Part shown: positions 56,021 through 64,000 of the stretch, piece by piece
Layout of the letters: each line of letters begins with the position of its first letter
Numbering within the stretch: position 1 is the first letter of the stretch
NCBI GenBank assembly: GCA_022495005.1
Contig: JAGYXB010002069.1
Coordinates: 1,488,001 to 1,552,000 of the forward strand
Reading direction: 5' to 3'
Origin: Rhyacophila brunnea
Taxonomy: Eukaryota > Arthropoda > Insecta > Trichoptera > Rhyacophilidae
Length of the DNA stretch: 64,000 nucleotides
Made by a program: the position numbers and the translations under genes
Notes under the pieces: model-generated
What the model saw: the letters and a program-made list of their open reading frames with translations, nothing else
Database searches by the model: none
Told to the model about the DNA's origin: nothing

Positions 56021-57324
56021 CACAGATTATCAACGCGTGCTTAGAACTCCAATACTTTCCAGCAGCCTGGAAAGCAGCGGACATAGTACTAATCCCAAAA
56101 CCCGGCAAAGATCTAACCAAACCCGAAAACCACAGACCTATCAGCCTACTGCCTGTACTAAGTAAAATCTTTGAAAGAGTCATAAAATCCAGACTCCAAA
56201 TCATGATTGATGAATTAAGCCTCATCCCGGATTTCCAACACGGATTCAGAGCAAGGCACTCAACCAACCATCAACTACTTAGGGTTATAGAATACATAAC
56301 CGAATCATTCAACAGGGAAGTCTTCACAACAGGACTCTTTTTAGATATCTCAAAAGCCTTTGACAAGGTCTGGATCAAAGGTCTTATTGTTAAATTATCA
56401 GAATCAGGACTCGACAAAGCAATGATTAACTTGATAAGCTCCTTTCTTCGGAATAGAACTTTCAATGTTAAATTAAACGGTATCAGATCCACAACAAAAA
56501 CACCCACAGCCGGAGTCCCACAAGGATCCGTGCTAGGTCCCACCCTGTACAACCTGTACACGCGGGACATAACGATTCCCACAGACAGCACCGGTAACTC
56601 TACCATCTTAGCTCAATACGCGGATGATACAGCTATCATAGCGAGATCGCTCAACCTCAATCAGGCCTCCAAATTAGTCCAGACCTCGGCTAACCAAATA
56701 TCCAATTGGTGTGACAAATGGCGTATACAAATCAACCCTTCCAAAAGCACAGCTTGCATCTTCTCCAAACGATCAAACAAAAAACATTCTCTAAAAAACG
56801 CTAAAAAACTTGTTATGAACGCACACCCCATCCCATGGGATAAATCCGTCAAATACTTAGGCCTCACCATCGACAAAAGACTCACTTTTTTCCCACACAC
56901 GCACATCAAAAAACGCCTAGCCAAGGTAATAAACGCACGACTTCAACCCATGATGGGTAACAAAAGTAGACTGTCTACGCGAGCAAAACTTCTGCTATAC
57001 ACCGCAATCACTAGACCCATAATGACATACGCTTGCCCCATCTGGGCTTATTCAAACCCGAATCACTTGAAAACTCTACAGACAATACAAAACAATACCC
57101 TACGCAGAATTATAAACGCACCCTGGTTCGTGCGCAATTCTACGTTACACAGAGATCTCAACATTGAACCCTTCCGCGACCACGTCTTTAAATTATCAGA
57201 AAAATTTTACAAATCCATGACAGGCCACCATAATCCGACCATCCTAAATCTAAAAACTGATAAAAGCGACACAGATGACGTCTTTAGGAGACCGAGGGCG
57301 ATCCTGGACGACAAACCGCCATAG
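56021..57324 (+). pseudogene. Jockey-3 reverse transcriptase, 5'-truncated but open
   Basis: From the insertion point the frame is open for 434 codons: Q-I-I-N-A-C-L-E-L-Q-Y-F-P, I-L-I.. H-R-P-I-S-L-L-P, F-L-D-I-S-K-A-F-D-K-V-W (catalytic Asp), G-V-P-Q-G-S-V-L-G-P-T-L, Y-A-D-D near 56617-56628, K-Y-L-G-L-T-I-D and I-M-T-Y-A-C-P-I-W. It is closely related to Jockey-1. The ATG at 55936 is in flanking DNA and not native. The absence of stops suggests a rather recent insertion. Confidence 0.85.
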
Positions 57325-57679
57325 TTCCCCTCCCATCCCAACCACAGATCCCACAACCCGAGCGACCAAACCTTGTTCGAAACGATGTTCGACCCCTCCC
57401 CGAGGATAATAAAAGACGAAAGGCAACCCTCTGCCCGTCGCTATTGCGCGGACGGAGGGAACTTTCCTCCCCCGATCTTAGGGGGATATAAAGTATAAAA
57501 GATTAAATACTGCTCGGGTGATACACTCGAGCATCGATGGAGAAAAAAAAAATATATGAAAACCACTGATTTACAACAACCAAAGCTTACACAACAAATG
57601 AATCCAGAGATGAAGGAGATAGGGGGCCCAGCCCCGGAGATCCAATTGAATGTAAAAAGCTATACAAAAAAGAAAGAAA
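56021..57679 (+). mobile_element. Jockey-3, 5'-truncated insertion
   Basis: A 13-bp direct repeat AGATTGAAGACAA flanks it (56008-56020 and 57680-57692), as expected for target-primed insertion. The 5' end falls inside the RT domain. The 3' side has a short noncoding tail with A-rich stretches (57541-57552 and AAAAAAGAAAGAAAA at 57666-57680). Confidence 0.75.
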
Positions 57680-57692
57680 AGATTGAAGACAA

Positions 57693-58106
57693 ATCTCTTT
57701 GACCAACATCGATTTCATTGCTTCATAGGTGTAATATATGTTTACACAATAATATATTAAGCATAGTAATTTAATTTCTAACATTTATGAATCACACAAA
57801 CCAGTTTGGCAACAAATATTATTTTAAAAAATTTCACAAATATTTCCATTACGAAATAGTATATCTGGTAACATTATTCATCGCCATTTTGTAGATTTTC
57901 TACTCAGAATATCCGGTTACACTATTCACCGCCATAATAATAACCGGTCGATGCAGCAGATTTCTACTATTACATTATTACCATTGGGCTGTCGAGTGTT
58001 GATTGTTTGCTTGTCAAACAATATTCATTTTCATAACCCCAAAATTCTAGAAAAAATCGTCAAAATTAAATTATAAACCACTAATATTTGATTCATTAGT
58101 ATAAAA
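57693..58106. other. Upstream region of NAA38
   Basis: AT-rich with ACCATT/CGCCAT motifs (TTCATCGCCATTTTGTAG, then CACCGCCATAATA), as in insect housekeeping promoters. No TATA box can be assigned with confidence. Confidence 0.3.
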
Positions 58107-58157
58107 ATGAAAACTGTGAGCGATGAAGTCATTACTGATTCATTAGAAAAAGAATTG
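58107..58157 (+). CDS. NAA38: NAA38, candidate exon 1
   Basis: The ATG at 58107 starts 17 codons (M-K-T-V-S-D-E-V-I-T-D-S-L-E-K-E-L) ending at a GTGTGT donor in phase 0, which joins exon 2 without a frame change. The N-terminus of this protein is poorly conserved, so the assignment rests on spacing, splice sites and phase. Confidence 0.6.
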
Positions 58158-58246
58158 GTGTGTGTATAATCCTTACCCATACACGATTACTTGCCGTTAA
58201 ATTTGCTAGAGGACATAATTTAATAAAATGTGTCTATTTATTGCAG

Positions 58247-58385
58247 GTCGAGCCAGTCGTACTGTCTGAAGGCAAAGAAAAACTTAAGCAATGGTTAAAC
58301 AAAAACTTTCGAATAGAAATGACTGACGGTCGTGTCCTCATAGGAGTATTTTTGTGTACTGACAGAGACGCCAACGTCATTCTCG
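58247..58385 (+). CDS. NAA38: NAA38 (LSMD1), LSM-domain exon
   Basis: A 139-bp exon between TTTATTGCAG and a GTATGT donor. It encodes L-K-Q-W-L-N-K-N-F-R-I-E-M-T-D-G-R and L-I-G-V-F-L-C-T-D-R-D-A-N-V-I-L, the Sm1 signature of N-alpha-acetyltransferase 38, auxiliary subunit of the NatC N-terminal acetyltransferase complex (with NAA30 and NAA35) in the cytosol. The match to metazoan NAA38 is strong. The exon ends within the Gly codon of I-L-G. The next exon, expected to complete the second half of the LSM fold, was not found in the remaining 5.6 kb, so the intron probably extends past the window. Confidence 0.9.
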
Positions 58386-59980
58386 GTATGTGCTGTTTTT
58401 CAATACGTGGACATGAGATTTTACAATTTTATTTTTAGACCAAGCAAAACCTAACCTAATCTAACCACCCCAACCTAATATTACCTCATATAATCTTAGT
58501 TTGTGTTAATGGCAGGGACGGCTCTTGTATAGGAGCAAATGTGCACTGATCTCCCAAATTATTATGTAATAATATGTACGTATTCAAATAACTACATATA
58601 TTGTAATAATTAATTATTGTAAAATATCTTTAATTTGTCGCCCGTCCGCTAAGCGCATCCACGTAAGTATTTCTGGCGTATTTTTAACCAGCCGCTGAGC
58701 TGGAGATGTGTATACGTCATGTACGTCTTTCATAGAATTTGTTGAATGTTCGAAAGACGACCTGTACTGCCCGAGTGCCCGATCGTAGACGATTTTTTTG
58801 CATGCTGCCGAAATGTAACCTCACTGAACGTACAATTTTTACCTTGCGTTGAGCAATGTCCTCCCTCCTAGTGCTTCAAGTATAACCGATAGATGTCGCG
58901 ATTGACTGGCGCGTTTATAATAATATTATTGTACGTACGTATGAAGTAGGTAAAAGGTTCCCGCGCAGTATTTAAAAATACTAGGTATATTATTATTTCA
59001 TACGTTATGACGTTATGAGGTAAATGCTCTGTTGTTTGATGTGCCATATTAATATTGAATCAATAAACATATCGATTAGAGTAATATTGTGATAATTAAG
59101 TTAGGTACAGCCATATCACCATACAAATACGATTTTATAATTATTTTACATTTCAAAATTAAACACTAAATAATTTTAATATAAATAAATCTACAGAAAA
59201 GTAAGTCAGTAACATAATACAAACAATATACCTACTTATACTTACTATTATTTTTGATGTTGAATGTCTTTCAAATTAGTCGCATTTGGAGTGCAATTTT
59301 GGTGGAGGTGTACAAAAGTGGCAAATTTTTAATACAAGTGATATCCTGTTGGAAAATTAATGATCCATGCCCAGTATTTATAAAAATGATACAATGCGCA
59401 TATGATAATGATGTGTGATGACAAATGAGGATTTTACGGCTTTTTCTCAAAATACTTACTTACATCAGTTACGATTTATGGAAGTTACGAGTGACAAACA
59501 TGGTAACTATGTCAGCACATATGAAGTGTAATCAGGTACAATAAAAATCTAAAAATGTGTGTACCTATTACCTTTTGCATCATACTTATCATACCAGAGA
59601 CTTGAACTTTGTAACTTTGACAACAAATAAATGCTGTTCGTGAATGTAAGCGTCGTTTAGCATACGCCTACCTCCACCACGAAGGCTATTGCAGATTTTT
59701 TTTAAATACCATGAAAAGAAAAATGCATGTCTTTATTTGCGCTCCCTAATTTTATTATCACCGGCCGCCACTGGTTAATGGTGTATCAAAATGTATGAAT
59801 ATTTCAAATTTTCAAATTTTCAATTAACGATTATTGGATCGAAAAGCCGATGCGCCGACAGAAAAAAGCTTTTATTATAATTGTCTACGTGGAATAAACT
59901 GTTTTCGTAAAAAAAAATATAAAAGCTCGTGTCTACCTCTGCGGCACAATTACCCGTGTTTTAATACAGAGCATGGAACT
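58386..59980. other. NAA38 intron, left of the transposon
   Basis: About 1.6 kb of AT-rich DNA without a recognised exon. The sequence TTTTCAATACGTGG.. after the donor is intronic read-through. Confidence 0.4.
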
Positions 59981-59997
59981 AATATGTGTTGATGGAT

Positions 59998-60200
59998 ATC
60001 AAACGTCATAAAGTCCACATATTGAAAAAAATGACTTTTGATATACGTTTAATAGAGTATGCAAATCTGCATATGATGGTATACTGCAAACCCCCAAAAG
60101 TCCACTGTTTATGTATGAAATCACGTTTCGAAAGATCAATATTTTTTCAAACCACCTAAAGTCCACAAGCGTATTTTATCGAACTCCATAAAGTCCCAAC
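59998..60200 (+). repeat. Left cluster of CATAAAGTCC repeats
   Basis: Four degenerate copies (TCATAAAGTCCAC, CAAAAGTCCACTG, CTAAAGTCCACAAG, CCATAAAGTCCCAAC), the last preceded by TATTTTATCGAACT. They are candidate transposase-binding sites. Confidence 0.7.
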
Positions 60201-60361
60201 CAGCCAATCACTGACAAGCTAGAACCCTGTCATGGCCGCCATTGTTCCACTTTCAAGCTAAACGTGAACGACGGCTCCTATCATTTTGCTTAATTTCTAA
60301 ACAATTAACTCATAAAATTGACGTAGAAGTGAATGTTGTGGATCCAGACAAAGCTAGAAAG

Positions 60362-60411
60362 ATGTTGAGCACCGAAGCTAAGAAGAAAAAGGCCGCCAAG
60401 ACACAGAAATT
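60362..60411 (+). CDS. Transposase-family gene, exon 1
   Basis: The ATG at 60362 starts 16 codons plus two bases (M-L-S-T-E-A-K-K-K-K-A-A-K-T-Q-K) ending at a GTGAGT donor (60412). Joined to the acceptor at 61557 it gives Leu and then Y-S-A-P-G-L-P in frame with the main exon. The Lys-rich stretch could be a nuclear-localisation signal. This exon is inferred from splice sites and phase only. Confidence 0.55.
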
Positions 60412-61557
60412 GTGAGTTTATTAACTTGAAACCGAGTTCATTCATTCAGGTTTTAGTTTTTTGTGACTTTTAGACAGGACCGTAATGGAGTGACACCCAC
60501 ATAGTTAATCAAGTGTACTTAAGACTAATACTACTTCAATGTGTCTTTTGCTTGAGTTTAATAATTACTAATAGGGTAATTCTAATAATAATTTAATAAA
60601 CACATAATTAAACATATTAGCTATAGAGAAAGGTAGCTACATATTTTTTTCAGATTGTGTTCGTGTTGTTTAAAAATGACACATCGCAATGAAATATTTT
60701 TTAGACAAAAAAAACACCTAAAGTTTTTTTAAATTTTAATACGTACCATATATTTTGCTTTCTGCATGTAAAACATCATTTGAAAACAAAATATGCACTG
60801 AGTTTCGTAGTTTGTTACACTGTGATTATTGGCATTTTTACTATAAAAGCGTATGTATGCATGTAACAAATGAAGTTATAATATTTCTATTTTAAAGAAT
60901 CTGTAATAGAAATGAATTTTAAATGGTAGAATCCACTAAACATACGTCATCCGGCGCTTCCGCCAAATTCCTACACATAAAAATGGTCTCGCGTTGATTT
61001 ATCGATATGTTTTCGTCGGAGGGCCATAAAATTTAAACTCAAAAGAGGCTAAGTAATTATTGTATTGTTTGAACAAAATAATGGATTTATTTATAAACAT
61101 GGTCTGTACAAACTCTGTAACAGTGACAAGTTTCACAGGTTAGGTTGAGAACTATAATTTTTGGTATAATATTATTATCGATCAAGCAAATATTTTTTAC
61201 GAACTATCTATAACATAATATTATTACAATACCTACCTTGTTTAAAAAATGAAGTTCGAAATATTAATGTTCAGATATACAGCGGTCGAAAATATTATTG
61301 CTTATCTTACATTAATAAATAGGAATCACAATCTTTCTGACAATTGTAGATACATATTACCGGAATAATTCTTTGTTGTCAGTATTGATGATGGGGAGGT
61401 TGTGAGCTTTGTTGAATTGATGCTGAATGACCATCATTTCAGAATAACTTCCTTTGGTTCAAAACTTTGAATCGCAGACTGAGGACACTCTATAATTATT
61501 TATATTATATTTAAATTTCTATGTCTAATACTTAGTAAACTTATTTACTTTCTACAG
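60412..61557 (+). other. Intron of the transposase-family gene
   Basis: 1146 bp, GTGAGT donor and TTTCTACAG acceptor. It is AT-rich without frames or recognisable elements. Confidence 0.5.
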
Positions 61558-63199
61558 GTACTCGGCACCTGGACTACCCATGCGAAAAAACTGCACACAT
61601 AAGAAAAAGACTTTGCAGTGTCTCACATTGACATCGAATGATATTTTTGAATTCCATCGAAACTTTTATAAAAGAAATTCCAAGATTGATCAAGATAATT
61701 TCATATTGAAAAATATCGAGACAGAAGAAATCAAACGAAAGCGTCCGAGAACACAATCACGTAATCCAAAAGAATTTACAATAAAGCACTTTATACCAAA
61801 AAAAAATGGAAAACGAAAAGTTCCAGTGTGTGGTGCCTTTTTTATAGGCATTTTAAGGATACAATTAGGACGAGTTCAAGGCGTGACTAAAAGGCATCGG
61901 GCCACAGGCATCTCAGCTCTAGAGAATCGCGGTGGAGATAAGAAAAAATTTGCGTTTGCATCGAAAAGAGAAGCTGTGCAAAATTTTATCAAAACGTTTA
62001 AGCCATTAGACTCACATTATTGCCGTAGCCAAATAAAGAAACGCATATATTTACATCCTGAACTCAACATCAAAAAGATGTTTTTGATGTATAATGACCA
62101 GTGTCTGCCGGAATTAAACGTTAGTCATGGTTTATTCAGTAACATATTCAACAATAAATTCAATATTGGCTTTGGTAGTCCCAGACAAGATGTTTGCTCC
62201 ACATGTATTGAGTTCAAGGAGAAAATAATGCGGGAAAAGTCTGATAATGAAAAAAATAAATTGATTCTGCAAAAACGCATTCATAGACTACGGTACAAAG
62301 CTTTCTTTGGACTTTTAAAGGAGGACGACCCGGAGATTTTTATCTTGTCTTTTGACTGCCAAAAGAATTTACCCCTGCCTAAAATACCCGATCAATCAAC
62401 ATACTATTCGAGACAATTATATATGTACAATTTTACAGTAGTCATTGGGAATTCTCACACCAAACTCACTCCTGAAAATGTATATTCATATTTGTGGACA
62501 GAAGATCAGTCTGCAAAGGGTTCGAATGAAATATGCAGCAGTGTATATCACTGCCTAAATAACATCGCCTTACCACCGCATATTAAAAAAGTTCGTTTGG
62601 TTGCAGACGGTTGTGGGGGGCAAAACAAAAATTCAATGATAGTTGGCATGGCCATGAAATGGCTGGAGAACGCTCCTCATTTTGTTTCAGAAATACAGCT
62701 TATTTTTCCTGTAACTGGCCACTCTTTTATACCACCACATAGGGTGTTTGCGTTGACCGAAAAACAAATTAGAAAACACGAATGCACAGTTCGACCAGAG
62801 GATTACGAGGAAATAATAGCAACATATGCGACCATACATAAACTTGCTACCGATGTACCAGTTTTGCATTGGAAGGATCAGTCAAAGATAATTTTGAAAA
62901 ACACCCAGTCATGGCACTTCCAAATAAGTAAGATGAAGAGAATAATTATTGAGAGAAATGTTGGAGGAAATATTAAAGTTCGCGGTGAATTATCTTATTA
63001 TAGCGATACAGGGGTTGCAAAAACTATAATTAAAAGTGGTAAACGTATAACTGATTTCAATCCTGAGCCCGTCCAACTGGGTGCCTCTGTGAAAGAGGCA
63101 AAGTTGACGGACGTAACTTCTCGGGAAACACTATGGAGAAGACTGGAGAAATGTTCCAGGACTAGAATATTACAAAAAGGTGTCGGACCAAAGAAATGA
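61558..63199 (+). CDS. Transposase-family gene, main exon (unnamed insect family)
   Basis: The frame is open from the acceptor through 61580 (ATG) to a TGA at 63197-63199; with exon 1 it totals 563 residues. Blocks in order: K-V-P-V-C-G-A-F-F-I-G-I-L-R-I; D-S-H-Y-C-R-S-Q; C-S-T-C-I-E-F-K; I-L-S-F-D-C-Q-K-N-L (first Asp); Y-Y-S-R-Q-L-Y-M-Y-N-F; V-A-D-G-C-G-G-Q-N-K-N (second Asp); P-V-T-G-H-S-F-I-P-P-H-R-V-F. Relatives in this window fix the family as a DNA-transposon protein. In relatives I remember, the last block has D-R-V-F where this copy has H-R-V-F. Near 63150 the typical C-terminus (G-L-E-Y-Y-K-K-V-S) continues in another frame to a TAG at 63267-63269, so the last 17 residues here follow a one-base shift. 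Otherwise intact. Confidence 0.75.
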
Positions 63200-63895
63200 A
63201 ATAAATGATGAATCCCGTAACGACCCGGAAGAGGATGAACCCATGGAAGAAGTATTCAATTTTGTTTAGATCAGATATTTTACACTATTTATATTATTAT
63301 AGACCACTAATGGTTACCATACTAAAATAATGTAACATAAAAATTCAAATTGTGTTATTTAATTTATTATGTAGGTATACTGGTATTTATACCAATATAC
63401 CAATTCATTTTATGAACATATTTATATTATGTATTGTCATATTTTGGAATAGATCGACAGAAGTAGACTTACCCCCAGTGTCACCGCCAATTTTTCAGTG
63501 TCACCGCCAATTTTTGCTAATATCCCAAGATAATGAATAATATTAATTTGCAAACTCTAAAAAAAAGAAAAAAAACCTACTTAAATAAAAAGCAAATTTT
63601 GATGTCATAAAAAATATACATGACTTGATTTGTACACATTTGTACAGTAGTCTTGACTTCCAAAATAATATTATTGTTTTTTTATTATTTTGACATGTTT
63701 CAGTGGTACGATTACGATGTACGACAGCATTTTATTTTAAATTTTCTATCAATTTACTATTTGTAACATAAAAATGTACCACTTCAGTTCAATAATAAAC
63801 CTTGAAAAATAATATAATTTTGTTTTTATTGATAATGCCAATATACATACTCCTCGATACGTCCCTTTAAAATAACAATAAAACATGGCCGCCAA
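63200..63895 (+). other. 3' region of the transposase-family gene
   Basis: The first 70 bp are the acidic C-terminus in the shifted frame (D-P-E-E-D-E-P-M-E-E-V-F-N-F-V, stop at about 63269). The remainder is AT-rich noncoding DNA with AATAAA (63792-63797) and a direct repeat TGTCACCGCCAATTTTT (63479 and 63499). No other gene. Confidence 0.45.
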
Positions 63896-64000
63896 AACTT
63901 AACAAACTGCATAAAGTCCCATGCATATTTTATCAAACTGCATAAAGTCCAACTGAAATTTTATCAAAACTCATAAAGTCCACCTGTATTTTATCTAAAC
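63896..64000 (+). repeat. Right cluster of CATAAAGTCC repeats
   Basis: Three copies about 29 bp apart (AACTGCATAAAGTCCCATG, AACTGCATAAAGTCCAACT, AACTCATAAAGTCCACC), each preceded by AACAA or TTTTATCAAA. They are in the same orientation as the left cluster. The window ends within the array. Confidence 0.8.

Larger units (their letters stand above)
59981..64000 (+). mobile_element. CATAAAGTCC-repeat transposon (right end outside window)
   Basis: A two-exon transposase-like gene lies between clusters of a short repeat with core CATAAAGTCC: left copies at about 60008, 60090 (AAAAGTCC), 60152 (CTAAAGTCC) and 60184; right copies at about 63911, 63940 and 63968. Copies are on the same strand at both ends and are often preceded by TTTTATCRAACT. 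This parallels the same-orientation CTATGTG repeats in the elements at 29804 and 30690. Terminal inverted repeats and a target duplication could not be seen because the element runs off the window; the left edge is approximate. Confidence 0.65.

Overview
This is a eukaryotic, AT-rich, intron-bearing nuclear segment that reads as an insect genome. The host genes are metazoan-type and the transposable elements (RTE-, Jockey- and CR1-like LINEs, Ty3/Gypsy elements with a tRNA-Lys-type primer site, ZBED5-like hAT) are typical of arthropods. A sap-feeding hemipteran such as an aphid relative is my guess, at low confidence. Most of the window is nested mobile DNA, and only the right part (about 47.4-60 kb) shows single-copy host sequence.

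Layout. (1) 1-8.5 kb: the 3' end of an RTE-type LINE lies inside a Jockey LINE (Jockey-1). Two solo LTRs of about 2.35 kb then split Jockey-1, each with a 4-bp target duplication (CTAG, ATGT). (2) 8.5-15.7 kb: two older LTR ends of related elements, each followed by a tRNA-Lys-type primer site. The second runs into a gag fragment that is cut by Jockey-2, and Jockey-2 is cut in its RT domain by another LTR. (3) 15.7-46.2 kb: three long LTRs and two nearly identical Ty3/Gypsy interiors in an LTR-int-LTR-int-LTR array. Interior 1 is broken by a CR1-like LINE in its RNase H domain and by a nonsense codon. Interior 2 has uninterrupted gag and pol frames, in the same frame and separated by one TGA. 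The middle LTR is split by a 5.1-kb DNA transposon, which itself contains a related 1.7-kb transposon. (4) 46.2-47.4 kb: a third, decayed member of that transposon family. (5) 47.4-55.5 kb: minus-strand exons of an ALKBH1-like dioxygenase gene with MITE-like inverted-repeat elements in and around it, then a hAT element with a nested hAT-type MITE. (6) 56.0-57.7 kb: a 5'-truncated Jockey-3 with a 13-bp target duplication. (7) 58.1-58.4 kb: two exons of NAA38 (LSMD1, NatC auxiliary subunit). (8) 60 kb to the end: a two-exon, nearly intact gene of the same transposase family as the nested elements, between short direct repeats with core CATAAAGTCC.

The most distinctive item is this transposase family. 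Four copies are visible. Two have complete ends: perfect 30-32-bp terminal inverted repeats starting CGTC, 4-bp target duplications, and short subterminal repeats in the same orientation at both ends. The protein has an Asp block, a D-G-C-G-x-Q-N-x-N block and a G-H-x-x-x-P/E block. I recognise similar unnamed proteins from insect genomes but cannot assign a superfamily with certainty; Sola-like is one hypothesis, based only on the 4-bp duplication.
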